This document shows, in pieces, positions 36,040 through 45,764 of a stretch of DNA of 64,000 bases. This stretch comes from Aliikangiella marina (lineage in GTDB: Bacteria; Pseudomonadota; Gammaproteobacteria; Enterobacterales; Kangiellaceae). The position numbers were made by a program, and so were the translations under genes. The notes under the pieces are model-generated. The model was not told where the DNA came from. It ran no database searches and saw nothing but the letters and a program-made list of their open reading frames with translations. Within the stretch, counting starts at the first letter, position 1. Each line of letters opens with the position of its first letter. The stretch is taken from NCBI RefSeq assembly GCF_007004765.1, contig NZ_VIKR01000002.1, positions 744,001-808,000 of the forward strand. Direction: 5' to 3'.

Positions 36040-38283
36040 CTACCAGCGGTATTTGTAACCTAAATAAAACTGCTGTGGTTTACTCGGTCTCGCGCCGAAC
36101 GGTCGACGACTAATAATATTAACTTCATCAAGAACATTTTCAGCTTTCAAATAGACTGTACCATAATCCATAAAATCGTAAGCCGCGGACAAATCGAGAT
36201 TCCAGTAAGCATCAGTCATTACGCCAGATAAAGCGACATTATCACCTGCAGCTTCATTCATTTCATCAACGTAACTGATCATCAAATTAGTACGCCATTG
36301 ACTCGCTTCCAGTCCGATATCAAGGGTAAGCTGGTGCTCTGGTAAGTATGGCACGGAATCTCCCGCACTGACATCTCCCCAGAGTTCAAAGTCCGAGTCA
36401 AAAGTTTCTTGAAATTCTGCACTCGTGTAGGAGTAAGTTAACATCCAAGGGACATCAATATCATTCGACAGACTGAACCGATCAGCCCAGCTTGCCTCTA
36501 GACCGAAAACTTCGGCATTTCCTGCGTTAAACTCTTGATCAATGATAGAAAAACAGCTCGATGAAGTCGACGCGGTACAACTCTCTTTCAGATTGTCAAA
36601 ATCACTATAAAAGCCGACTAACTCAATTCGGTTGGCTTGATTAAAATAACGATAACCGAGCTCTAAGTTGGTACTATCTTCAATCTCGATTTCTGGTGAT
36701 TGTTTTGGGCTTGTCGGAATGAATCCGCGATGCAGTCCTGCAAACACACCACTCATGTCATCGATAGAGTAAAAGGCACTAACACCCGGTAAAACGATGG
36801 TAGTACTTTTTTTCAGCCAATCATTTTCAAAACCGACTAGATTATTTTGATAATAAGAGTCGATAATCTCGCTTCTAAACCCGAAAGTGAGTTCCCATTG
36901 GTCAAGTTCCAGCGTATCTTTTAAATAGATAGACCATACTTTAGAACGTTCAGTATTGGCTGTGGTAATCGCGGTTTCGGCCCCAGTCGCGACGAGTATT
37001 CCACTAACCATATTAAAATTATCTTCCGTGTGAAAACGCTCAATTTCATCTTCATGGTAGCGAATGCCTGTTTTGATGTTGTGAGTAATATCACCCCATT
37101 CAAATTTAAGATTGAGATCGGTTTGTACCCCTTGAGAGTAAAACGTTCTATCATTGACCCCAATAAGCAATTGTTCAAATAAACCTTCACTGTCTTTTTG
37201 TCCGGTTAATACTTGGTAATAGATTGCATTGATCCCTTCGCTTGGCGCGCTGAGTATGTCTTGTAAACTGCGCTGGGTAGCAGGGTTGTTTGAGGGGCGG
37301 AAATTGTTGAGTTTTCGCCAAGCTCTTTCAAAATCGTTTCGATAGGCACGTGTTGTGATATCAAAATTTTCACCTTGCAAGAAGTGATTAAATTGAACTT
37401 GTTCATGCTGCCAATCCATTTCGCCGAGCTGTGACGCCGCATACCGTCTAAATGGCGATAGCGCAAAATCTTCGTCAGTGAGTCCGAGGTAGGTTTCATT
37501 AGAAAGCTCATCGGCATAACCTAACTTTAACTCGAATACTTGATCGAATTGTTCACCTTTCAAATCATACCGGAACTTTGTTGTGATATCTTTTTTATCA
37601 AAACCGGTATCTCCACCAGAGTCCAGGGTTTTAAAACCATCGCTTTGCAAATTAATACCTTCAATGAGTACACCGAGGTTATCGAAGTTATGGATCGCAT
37701 ATCCGTGAAACTTGCTGTAGGCATCGCTACCGTAAGATACATCGACCATGCCTTCATTATCTTGCGACACTTGACGAGTCAGCATGTTGAGCGTACCGGC
37801 AACGGTATTCGGTCCATATAAAATTGCGGAAGGCCCTTTATAGACTTCGACTGAAGTCATTCGACTGACCATCGGAAAATAATAAGCAGCAGGCGCAGAG
37901 TAAGGCGCTGGACCAATTAAGATACCATCCTCAAGTATGTTTATTTTCTTACTGCGTTCCGGTGTTACCCCTCGAAAACCAATGTTGGGTCGTAGGCCAT
38001 AACCATCTTCTTGTCGAATATTGACACCGGGTACTTGTGCGAGTATCCGATGGATGTCGTCAAATTCGTACTTTTCAAGTTGCACCTCGTCGATAATAGT
38101 TGCCGAACCCGCTTCAGTATTGAGCGTGTTGTTTTGACCAACGATCAATAGTCGATTTTCATAGTCGCCTTTATCATCGTCAGTATTCGGTGTCTGTGAT
38201 TCTTGTGCGGACAAATTAACTGCAACACTCAACCCCACCGAAAGTGCAGACATTTTGAACAGGCTTTTGATATTTTTATTCAT
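36040..38283 (-). CDS. TonB-dependent receptor, FecA-like
   Basis: 747 residues, outer-membrane transporter. Signal peptide ending NLSAQ; no classical N-terminal signalling domain. The plug domain has the TonB-box-proximal LLIVGQ region, VPGVNIRQEDGYGLRPNIGFRG and the VEVYKGPSAILYGPNTVAGTLN motif. The barrel ends in LGYKYRW, with aromatic C terminus. Overall most like Fe(III)-dicitrate/siderophore-type receptors. Downstream of imelysin and DUF4856 genes on the same strand (43-base gap), indicating an iron-uptake operon. Confidence 0.93.
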   Translation of the reverse strand: MNKNIKSLFKMSALSVGLSVAVNLSAQESQTPNTDDDKGDYENRLLIVGQNNTLNTEAGSATIIDEVQLEKYEFDDIHRILAQVPGVNIRQEDGYGLRPNIGFRGVTPERSKKINILEDGILIGPAPYSAPAAYYFPMVSRMTSVEVYKGPSAILYGPNTVAGTLNMLTRQVSQDNEGMVDVSYGSDAYSKFHGYAIHNFDNLGVLIEGINLQSDGFKTLDSGGDTGFDKKDITTKFRYDLKGEQFDQVFELKLGYADELSNETYLGLTDEDFALSPFRRYAASQLGEMDWQHEQVQFNHFLQGENFDITTRAYRNDFERAWRKLNNFRPSNNPATQRSLQDILSAPSEGINAIYYQVLTGQKDSEGLFEQLLIGVNDRTFYSQGVQTDLNLKFEWGDITHNIKTGIRYHEDEIERFHTEDNFNMVSGILVATGAETAITTANTERSKVWSIYLKDTLELDQWELTFGFRSEIIDSYYQNNLVGFENDWLKKSTTIVLPGVSAFYSIDDMSGVFAGLHRGFIPTSPKQSPEIEIEDSTNLELGYRYFNQANRIELVGFYSDFDNLKESCTASTSSSCFSIIDQEFNAGNAEVFGLEASWADRFSLSNDIDVPWMLTYSYTSAEFQETFDSDFELWGDVSAGDSVPYLPEHQLTLDIGLEASQWRTNLMISYVDEMNEAAGDNVALSGVMTDAYWNLDLSAAYDFMDYGTVYLKAENVLDEVNIISRRPFGARPSKPQQFYLGYKYRW

Positions 38284-38326
38284 TAATAATTCTACTTAAT
38301 TTGATATCTTATTTTTAAAAGTAATA

Positions 38327-39595
38327 TTAGTCGTTGTCACCAGCGGAACTTGCCGGAAGCTGCAAAGCTAACTGAGTGATAAAGTCGGTTTTCATTTGAT
38401 CGGTGATAGCTTTTATTTGATCGTGAGTGGCTTGCACGTTGTTTGTCGAATTGACTAACGCGTCATTGAGCGTTACTTGGTAAGCATCGATATTATTGAT
38501 GGCATTATCAATGGCATTACTAATATTAGTCGCGGTCGCCTCTGCACCTTCTTCGATGAGATAGTCGTCAAAGCCAGTGTTGTCGTTGCTTTGATCGGAG
38601 TTACCGGTAAAAACTGCTCGAATCGCAATTAAGTTGCTACGAATATTCTCCAAAGAGTGATTGGCAAATTGCGACTCTAGATTTTCTGGGCAAGCATTTT
38701 GTTGACAATCGTTTTCAAACAGACCCAGGGGGATAGCGAGTTTAGAGTCCTTTGTGACGGTATCTAAATAAAAAATCGCATCAGAGATTCGGTTAACCGC
38801 TTCGTGAATGTTCTCAAAATCACTGCCAGGTTGAGCTGATGCATTTAACAGAGATTGTGCATAACCAGAATCACCAGACCAAGCTGCGAGGAAGTCGTCG
38901 ACATTATTGCGCAAATCATCAGTCAGCTCGACTGCAAATTGGCAACGTTGTTCGACACGTTGACGCTCGCTCAGGTTATCCCAGCCGGCCGGTGCTGTTG
39001 TCGCTGTACATGAGTGCTCTAGGTTGTCGTTAAACAATAAGTATTCCAGTGCATCTAGCCCTCGCCGGGTGACCACTCGATTGGCAACGTTGTATGGCGT
39101 ACCATTGATATTACCAGCATTAAAAAATGTGACGTCTTGATCGACAGCGCAAGTGTTAGCGACTGGCCAAGAGTAGATTTTGTTTCTCAATGAGCTTTGG
39201 TTTTCGATGAGAGGTCCGATTTGCATCATTTCGACTTTTTGCCAACTCGACATGGCTGCTTTCCAGTCGTCTCTCGCTTGAGTTCTATCTGAGTCTCTCT
39301 GGTTCGCATCAATACTCCCGGTTGTGAAACCGATTTCACTCTGGCAATAAGTGATGACTGACTGATTAAGTTGACTTGCTAACTGATCAAATTCTTCGAA
39401 AGCTGGCGTGAGGATATTGTTGGTCAAATTAGTGACCAGCTTTCCTTCGTCAAATTGAGAGGGTGTACCATTGTTGTTCGCATTATCGTTAAATTGCGAG
39501 CCCGCGGTACTGCTAGTACTATCACTGCACCCTATGGTTGAAAGTGCAATGGTCATTGCCGCGGCTAACGAAGAAATTGATGCTCTATAATTCAT
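38327..39595 (-). CDS. Imelysin family lipoprotein (peptidase M75-like, IrpA type)
   Basis: 422 residues with lipoprotein signal (AAAMTIALSTIGC). The imelysin domain features W-Q-K-V-E-M-M-Q-I-G-P-L, a Trp-Pro IYSWP segment and RRGLDALEYLLF, which takes the place of the GxHxxE motif (here G-L-D-A-L-E). Imelysins are iron-regulated, lie beside TonB receptors and are thought to bind iron or haem-like ligands rather than cut peptides. Sits between the DUF4856 lipoprotein gene and the receptor gene on the same strand. Confidence 0.88.
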   Translation of the reverse strand: MNYRASISSLAAAMTIALSTIGCSDSTSSTAGSQFNDNANNNGTPSQFDEGKLVTNLTNNILTPAFEEFDQLASQLNQSVITYCQSEIGFTTGSIDANQRDSDRTQARDDWKAAMSSWQKVEMMQIGPLIENQSSLRNKIYSWPVANTCAVDQDVTFFNAGNINGTPYNVANRVVTRRGLDALEYLLFNDNLEHSCTATTAPAGWDNLSERQRVEQRCQFAVELTDDLRNNVDDFLAAWSGDSGYAQSLLNASAQPGSDFENIHEAVNRISDAIFYLDTVTKDSKLAIPLGLFENDCQQNACPENLESQFANHSLENIRSNLIAIRAVFTGNSDQSNDNTGFDDYLIEEGAEATATNISNAIDNAINNIDAYQVTLNDALVNSTNNVQATHDQIKAITDQMKTDFITQLALQLPASSAGDND

Positions 39596-39734
39596 AATTT
39601 TTTGCTCTTAAGGTCTCAATATTTTCCGATCAGCAACCGGATATTTTTCTGTTTAAGAAACGCGAAAAGGTTAAGCGATTCCGCCTAACCTTTTGTAAAT
39701 CCTTTTGTATCTAAAAAGTCTTTAACAAACTGCA

Positions 39735-41459
39735 CTACCAGTTTTCTACATGCTCTGCTTCAAAGCCATAGGCTGTCTGTAAAATTCCTCGAGCCGTAAG
39801 TAGATCAGCTTTATACTGATCAAGGTCTTGCTGCGGAGAAACCACAGGTGCATCTTGCATCAAATTGTGTAGCTGCGTGTAGTTAGCGTCTGATAAAGGT
39901 GAAAGACGATTAAATTGAAGGTTCAATGCAAAACCTTTCATCTCGGACCAGTGCTTAGCTAAGTCAGCGTAATTAAAATCATTTGTACCAAGTGCATCAA
40001 GGTCTGCGAGTGTATCGTTAATGTAATGTACAACAGTTGCAGAGATCGATTTCTCCCAATACTCCAATACGATATCTCGCTCGGCTACCAAAGCATTCAT
40101 TTGTTCGGTAGTCAGTTCCGAACCAATATTATCATTGATAATTTTACGCCCATTGAGAAATGCATTGAATGCTGCGCTTGTGAAATCTGTCGGGTTAGTC
40201 AAGGCGCTTGTACCACGGTCGCGTTTCGCCGCATTGGTTGAATTGCCGAGGTTCACTTCTGACATTAAATCGAAGAAGCCATCACCGTTGCTATCATGAC
40301 GACCTGAACGATATTCTTCACGTCCATCTTTTGCTGCAATTTCATCGTCGGTGTATTCAAGGTAGTCTCTAGCAGCACCGAAATAGCCAAAGCCCTCATC
40401 CCATTGATGTTCTAAAGCGGTGTAGACACTACTACCAGCAATATTAGTTGAGCGTAAACCTTTGTCATCAGTATCGTTGTCCAAGTAGTCATCGGCACCT
40501 TGAGAAAAAGCGACTGCACCGAGTAAAAACTTTTGAATAAGTTGTTTTAAATCTCGACCATCGGTCGTTAAATAAATTTGAGTGATTTCATTATTATTGA
40601 AATCCATTCGAGTGTTGCCATCGATCCATTCTTGAGCATGGTCACCTAACATTCCAAAATAAATTTGAACTAGGCCGTGTGGCGTTGTTGATCCTACAGT
40701 TCCCCAGCCCTCAAAATCGCCATTGTTCCAATCTTTGTGTTGGCCCACTTCATCACTACCTGCAATTTTGCCTAGTAAATCTTTTTGTGAAGAGGAAAGT
40801 TCACGCAGTGTGGTTTGTTCGAGCGTTTCAATAAAGTCGACTGCAAAGGTGTCAGCAATTAAGTCGTAATCTTCAGCAGAAATTTCGTAAAATGAATTGA
40901 GTTTATCAATCACGGCTTGACGAGTAGTGAGTGCGCCTGACTCTAAATCAGTCTGTAGCTCGCTACCGATATATTGATTAAGTTCGTATATCAGTGCCAT
41001 TCGCGCTGTTTGGCCAGAGTAGGCAACTGTCGAGTTACCGTCGGCATCGGCAAATGTGTATGTGTCTAAAACATCGTTAACATTAATGGTGACGTTGCTC
41101 GTCGTGCTAAGGCCGCCACTATCAGTTGCGGTGATTGACACTGACTGAGAGGGCGTTTTTTCGAAGTTAAGCGCAACAGAGTCAATCAGTTTTAAGGTCG
41201 TTCCAGAGATTTCGAATAAGTCACTGGTGGTGGTAAAAGTAATCGCATCACCGTTAGGATCGGTTGCTGAAATAGTACCGACAGTCGCTCCAGCTTCATT
41301 TTCAGAAACAGTGTTTGCTGAAACAGTGATTCCAGTTGGTGCTTGATTGGTCGTACCGCCGTTGCCGTTACCACTGCTGCTACCGCCGCCACAAGCTGAA
41401 AGCAAGATTAAAGAAGAGGCTGCCAGTGCGAAGGGCAGTTTAGTCATCGCAATTCTCAT
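39735..41459 (-). CDS. DUF4856 lipoprotein with cadherin-like N-terminal domain
   Basis: 574 residues. Lipoprotein signal LILLSAC, Gly/Ser-rich linker, one cadherin-like repeat (ITVSANTVSENEAGATVGTI to the DxNGD-type calcium site), then a DUF4856 domain starting YTFADADGNSTVAYSGQTAR. DUF4856 proteins are exported and commonly sit next to imelysin and TonB receptor genes, so a surface role in iron binding is inferred. Two starts are possible (41459 and 41447). Likely first gene of the operon; a possible Fur site lies 63-81 bases upstream. Confidence 0.85.
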   Translation of the reverse strand: MRIAMTKLPFALAASSLILLSACGGGSSSGNGNGGTTNQAPTGITVSANTVSENEAGATVGTISATDPNGDAITFTTTSDLFEISGTTLKLIDSVALNFEKTPSQSVSITATDSGGLSTTSNVTINVNDVLDTYTFADADGNSTVAYSGQTARMALIYELNQYIGSELQTDLESGALTTRQAVIDKLNSFYEISAEDYDLIADTFAVDFIETLEQTTLRELSSSQKDLLGKIAGSDEVGQHKDWNNGDFEGWGTVGSTTPHGLVQIYFGMLGDHAQEWIDGNTRMDFNNNEITQIYLTTDGRDLKQLIQKFLLGAVAFSQGADDYLDNDTDDKGLRSTNIAGSSVYTALEHQWDEGFGYFGAARDYLEYTDDEIAAKDGREEYRSGRHDSNGDGFFDLMSEVNLGNSTNAAKRDRGTSALTNPTDFTSAAFNAFLNGRKIINDNIGSELTTEQMNALVAERDIVLEYWEKSISATVVHYINDTLADLDALGTNDFNYADLAKHWSEMKGFALNLQFNRLSPLSDANYTQLHNLMQDAPVVSPQQDLDQYKADLLTARGILQTAYGFEAEHVENW

Positions 41460-41521
41460 TATGTTGTCCGTTAACCATTAGATGTTGTTATCATTGATGT
41501 GGCGCAAAGTTTAATTCAAAT

Positions 41522-41540
41522 CTAAATAAGAATCAAACTC
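41522..41540 (-). promoter_or_regulatory. Candidate weak Fur box upstream of the DUF4856 operon
   Basis: On the minus strand GAGTTTGATTCTTATTTAG matches the 19-base Fur consensus at 12 positions, including the TGATTCT core. A second partial match (ATTCTCATTAT) overlaps the gene start near 41450-41462. Weaker than the fbpA site. Confidence 0.4.
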
Positions 41541-41685
41541 ATTTGCTGTTAGATTGATAGAGATCAAAGAAAAATCTACAAATCCAGATTTTTGTCATCA
41601 GATCCCACGGACCTAGGAATGGAAGCTTACTGGTTAAAAACCATAAAACTGAGCGGGTTTTAAGTTTAACCATTTGATTTTATTG

Positions 41686-42723
41686 TTATTTTTTGATGAT
41701 TGCCGGGTTGGGGCCAGATAGTTCGATGGACACCTTTGATTCATCTGGAATATTTTCATTGGAATAGCTGAGTAAAATACCGCTCTCATCTTGACTCGAT
41801 TGAACGGTGTATCGCCAATAATGGCCACAAAACGCTTTGTCTTGCACTTGATAGGCACCATTTGGGTCAGCTTTAATGGAGACTTGCTCTGGACGAACCA
41901 TGACCATCGCGGTTTCTGGGGTGGCCAATTGACCAGCGGCGATCTCGATTGTGCCAAGTGCTGTTTCTATGCTTGATGAACTCGCTTTCAGTATCGGCAA
42001 GTAGCTGGCTTTACCGATAAAGTCGGCAACATACTTCGATTGAGGACCGTAATAAAGCTCTTCTGCCGTACCTAACTGGGCTAATTGACCTTGCTGAAAA
42101 ACCGCGATCTTGTCGGCGAAAGCGAAAGCCTCATCTTTGTTATGAGTAACCAACAACCCAGAAACTTTTTGTTGTTTGAGGATATTGCGAATCTCTGGCA
42201 TCAATTTCTCGCGAGATTGGTTGTCGATGTTTGAAAACGGTTCATCCAAAAGAATTAATGCTGGTTGGTAGGCCAAAGCCCTGGCGATAGCGACTCGCTG
42301 TTGTTGTCCACCCGAGAGCTCGTGAGGATAGCGTTTCGCGAAATCTGCCAAGCCGACTAGTGTGAGCATTTCTATCGCTCGTTGGGCCTTGCTCGTTTTG
42401 TCACCCTGCTTAAGTCCAAAGGCAACATTTTCTTCAGCGGTCAAGTGAGGAAATAGCGCATAATCTTGAAATATCATCCCAATATTTCTGCGCTCACTCG
42501 GGATAGTGATATTTTCGCCACTAACTTGTTTCTGCGAAATAAATATTTCACCTGAACTGATTGGTTGTAATCCGGCGATCGCTTTAAGGAGCGTCGTTTT
42601 ACCACAACCACTTGGGCCAAGCAGCGCGATGATCTCATTTTCGGCTAAGTCTAAAGACAGGTCTTTGAGCACAGACTGTGAGTCATATTGGCAATAGAGT
42701 GAATTGACTGATAATTGATTCAT
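41686..42723 (-). CDS. fbpC: Fe(III) ABC transporter, ATP-binding protein
   Basis: 345 residues. Walker A GPSGCGKTT at residues 36-44, Q-loop, signature LSGGQQQR, Walker B LILLDEPFSN, and a C-terminal TOBE/regulatory domain of the FbpC kind (MVRPEQVSI). Powers ferric ion import through FbpB. Its ATG overlaps the fbpB stop by four bases (ATGA), so the two are translationally coupled. Last gene of fbpABC. Confidence 0.93.
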   Translation of the reverse strand: MNQLSVNSLYCQYDSQSVLKDLSLDLAENEIIALLGPSGCGKTTLLKAIAGLQPISSGEIFISQKQVSGENITIPSERRNIGMIFQDYALFPHLTAEENVAFGLKQGDKTSKAQRAIEMLTLVGLADFAKRYPHELSGGQQQRVAIARALAYQPALILLDEPFSNIDNQSREKLMPEIRNILKQQKVSGLLVTHNKDEAFAFADKIAVFQQGQLAQLGTAEELYYGPQSKYVADFIGKASYLPILKASSSSIETALGTIEIAAGQLATPETAMVMVRPEQVSIKADPNGAYQVQDKAFCGHYWRYTVQSSQDESGILLSYSNENIPDESKVSIELSGPNPAIIKK

Positions 42724-44408
42724 TGGCGCTTCGCGTGTTTTGAGTTGCTGGGTTGAGTGGAGTCTAAATATTTATCAAGAAAAATTAACGGAATCAGGCC
42801 GACCACAACAATGACAATTGCGGCAAGCGCGCCGAGTTCGAGTTGTTCATCGGAGACAAACTGGTAAACATAAGTCGCCAAAGACTCAAAACCAAATGGC
42901 CTGAGAAGAAGCGCTGCGGGTAACTCCTTCATTGATTCGATAAACACGAGAAGCGCGGCAACAAACAGTCCTTTACTGACCAGTGGCATGTGCACTTTAA
43001 ACATGGTTTTTAGCGGAGACAGTCCCATTGTTGTACTCGCCATGTCCAATGAAGGAGGCACTTTAGCTAAACTCGCGTCGACCGAACCAACCGCGATAGC
43101 ACTAAAGCGAATAACATAGCCGAAAATTATCGCAAATAAGCTTCCCGATAAAATCAATCCCGGACCGCTAGTCCCCATCGATTTAAACAGTGAGTTAACC
43201 CCAGAGTCCATCATTGTGAGTGGGATAAGTACGCCTATAGCGAGTACCGTGCCTGGCAGTGCGTACCCAGCACTGGCGAGTTTTCCCGGAACTTCGCGCG
43301 TTTTACTTTGCGACAATCTTTTGTAGTAACCGAAAATTAATCCAAACAGCAAACAAAATAAGCTGACAAGACTCGCGACTAATAGGCTGTTTAAACTGTA
43401 TTCTATGAATTCCGCGTTCCACGACTCGCTAAAATAATCAAACGCAAACTCAATCAGTCTTAAGAAAGGAAACAGAAAAGCCGCAAAGAAAACAATCGAA
43501 AGAAATAGCAAGGTTATGATTTGCTGTGGACGTTTTAGTTTAGGGCGTACAATAGTCTCTTGACCCACCGCATGTTGATAGTACTTCTGTTGTCTCCTGG
43601 CATATTTTTCAATCCCAATGAGTAGAAAGATGGCAAGTAACATAATAGCGGAAATTCTCGCTGCTGCGGCTAAACTGCCATAGCCTAACCAGGTGTCATA
43701 CACCGCGGTGGTGAGAGTTGAAACGGCGAAATACTTAACCACAGCAAAATCGGCAAGCGTTTCCATGGCGACTAAGGTGATTCCGACAGCTAATGCGGGG
43801 CGGGCCAACGGAAATGATAGGCGATAGAAAGTCTGCCAAGTATTACAGCCCATTACCCGAGCACTATTAATCAACGATGATGATTGTTCGTTAAAGCAAG
43901 CCCGCATCAATAAATAAATATAGGGAAACAATACAAGCGCGAGCATGAGGCTGGCTCCGCCGAGATTTCTTACCTGAAAGTAGCAGTGGGTACCCACTGT
44001 GTCGGGCTCGAGTAGTTGACGCAAGGAAGTTTGTATTGGCCCAGCACATTCGAGTAAATCTGTGTACACAAAGGCGACCACGTACGAGGGCATTGCTAAG
44101 GGTAAAATCAGGGCCCACTGGAAATAGCGTCGAAGGGGGAATTCATAATTGGCAATCAACCAGGCGCAGGGTACCCCGATTAATGTCGCAATAGCCACTA
44201 CGGCAACGGTTAACGCAAACGAATTAAAAATATAGTCGGGAAGAACGGTTTGATAAAGGTGATTAAAGATATCTTGATCATTCGCAAAAGATTGCCAGAC
44301 AATCGCGGCAAAGGGCGATGCAAGTGTCAGTGCTAAGAGCCAACTAAAGAAGGGCCATTTTTTGCTGATGGTTAAGTTCAAGGGGCGCTTCTCAACGACG
44401 AAGCTCAA
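42720..44408 (-). CDS. fbpB: Fe(III) ABC transporter, permease
   Basis: 562 residues with about twelve membrane segments: a fused double permease, two BPD_transp_1 modules each with an EAA-type loop (NSARVMGCNTWQTFYRLSFPLARPAL and MASTTMGLSPLKTMFKVHMPLV). Characteristic of ferric ion (FbpB/SfuB) importers. Inner membrane. 80 bases after fbpA and overlapping fbpC by four bases. Confidence 0.93.
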   Translation of the reverse strand: MSFVVEKRPLNLTISKKWPFFSWLLALTLASPFAAIVWQSFANDQDIFNHLYQTVLPDYIFNSFALTVAVVAIATLIGVPCAWLIANYEFPLRRYFQWALILPLAMPSYVVAFVYTDLLECAGPIQTSLRQLLEPDTVGTHCYFQVRNLGGASLMLALVLFPYIYLLMRACFNEQSSSLINSARVMGCNTWQTFYRLSFPLARPALAVGITLVAMETLADFAVVKYFAVSTLTTAVYDTWLGYGSLAAAARISAIMLLAIFLLIGIEKYARRQQKYYQHAVGQETIVRPKLKRPQQIITLLFLSIVFFAAFLFPFLRLIEFAFDYFSESWNAEFIEYSLNSLLVASLVSLFCLLFGLIFGYYKRLSQSKTREVPGKLASAGYALPGTVLAIGVLIPLTMMDSGVNSLFKSMGTSGPGLILSGSLFAIIFGYVIRFSAIAVGSVDASLAKVPPSLDMASTTMGLSPLKTMFKVHMPLVSKGLFVAALLVFIESMKELPAALLLRPFGFESLATYVYQFVSDEQLELGALAAIVIVVVGLIPLIFLDKYLDSTQPSNSKHAKRQ

Positions 44409-44488
44409 AAGGACTTAGCGATGCCAGGTTCCCTAAGTCCGAATAAAGTTACGGTCGTTCTTGTTATGATTAAGATGACCGAAGTTTA

Positions 44489-45487
44489 CTACAGGTCGAA
44501 CTTGACTTCATCAATCAACTTCATGGCTTTTTCGCGGTTTGCAGCGATTTTGGCCATTTCGAGGTTGTCTGCTTTGTATTCACCCCAAGAGGCGACTAAT
44601 GGAGAGTAAGCGACACCAGGTTTCACCGGATATTCCATATTGGCTTCTGCATAGATTTTTTGTGCGTTTGCGCTGCTCAAATATTCCATTAAGCGTATCG
44701 CTGCTTCTTTATTCGGTGCATGTTTGGTCAACGCCATACCACTAACATTCACATGAGCACCACGATCCTTTTGGTTGGGAAACAAGATATGGACTGAGTC
44801 AGCCCAAGCTTTTTGGTTTTTATCCGCAAGCATTTTGCCGAAGTAGTAACCATTACCGATGGAAATATCACATAAACCTTCTTTGATGGCTTTTACTTGT
44901 GCTCGATCATTGCCTTGAGGTTTTCTCGCAAGATTAGCTTTAACCCCTTGAAGCCATTTTTTAGTTTCTGCTTCGCCGTGATGCGAAATCATCGAAGAAA
45001 CTAGGGCGACAGAATAAGGGTGTTTGCCGCTTCGCGTGCAAATTTTGCCTTTAAACTTTTCACTGGCAAGATCTTCGTAAGAAATGTCGATTTTACCGAC
45101 GCGATCTTTGGACGCATAGATATTTCTTACCCGAGTGGTAAGCGCGAACCACTGATTTTTTGGGTCACGTAAATGTGCAGGGATATTTTCAAATATCGTT
45201 TTATTCTCAACGCTCTGAGTTAAACCACGGTTTGTGATCTCCATGAGTCGACTAATATCTGTCGTCATAACAACGTCGGCTTTGGTGTGTTCACCTTCAC
45301 GCTCTAAACGTTCGGCAAGCCCCTGTTTCGCAAACAGCACATTCACTTTGATCCCGGTATCTTTAGTAAACTGTTCAACGACGGGGTCAACTAAAAATGC
45401 TTGTCGATACGAGTAAATATTAACGCTTTGCTGAGCGGCGACTGAAAACGATGATAGCGCAGCAAAAAGTAAAACCAGCTTTTTCAT
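44489..45487 (-). CDS. fbpA: Fe(III) ABC transporter, periplasmic binding protein
   Basis: 332 residues. Signal peptide LVLLFAALSSFSVAA, mature protein starting near QQSVNIYSYRQ as in FutA/FbpA proteins. The paired tyrosines in IGNGYYFGKML are the iron-coordinating residues of this family, and an N-terminal Tyr (IYSYR) is also kept. Collects ferric ion in the periplasm for FbpBC. GGGAGG stands just before the ATG. First gene of the operon with a sigma-70 promoter covered by a Fur box. Confidence 0.94.
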   Translation of the reverse strand: MKKLVLLFAALSSFSVAAQQSVNIYSYRQAFLVDPVVEQFTKDTGIKVNVLFAKQGLAERLEREGEHTKADVVMTTDISRLMEITNRGLTQSVENKTIFENIPAHLRDPKNQWFALTTRVRNIYASKDRVGKIDISYEDLASEKFKGKICTRSGKHPYSVALVSSMISHHGEAETKKWLQGVKANLARKPQGNDRAQVKAIKEGLCDISIGNGYYFGKMLADKNQKAWADSVHILFPNQKDRGAHVNVSGMALTKHAPNKEAAIRLMEYLSSANAQKIYAEANMEYPVKPGVAYSPLVASWGEYKADNLEMAKIAANREKAMKLIDEVKFDL

Positions 45488-45501
45488 TGGGAGGTCCTAA
45501 T

Positions 45502-45520
45502 AATAATGATTCTCATTTGG
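45502..45520 (-). promoter_or_regulatory. Fur box of fbpABC
   Basis: AATAATGATTCTCATTTGG matches the classic 19-base Fur consensus at 15 consecutive positions. It covers the expected transcription start downstream of the -10 hexamer, the position for iron-dependent repression. Confidence 0.88.
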
Positions 45521-45524
45521 TGCA

Positions 45525-45552
45525 ATTATAAAAGGAATTAACGCTTTCGCAA
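45525..45552 (-). promoter_or_regulatory. Sigma-70 promoter of fbpABC
   Basis: On the minus strand TTGCGA, 16-base spacer and a perfect TATAAT; start expected about seven bases downstream, inside the Fur box. Confidence 0.7.
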
Positions 45553-45764
45553 GCCCTTATTTGTGAGGATACATCGCATTTATTGCTCTGCTTGCCGCTT
45601 TTGTTCATTAAAGTTGGTTGTTCGTTAATCAAGAAGAGAAGGTTGTCTTGAGTTGACCAATCAAATTGAAGTTTGATTTATAACAAGGCTGCCGAGCCCA
45701 ATTGAAAAGAGTATTTTTATCCCCATATAGATAATGAAGGAATAATACCAAAGGAGAGGACGAA

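Noticed and set aside
38327-39595. Active M75 peptidase
   Set aside because: The GxHxxE motif is replaced by G-L-D-A-L-E, so catalysis is doubtful; called imelysin-family only.
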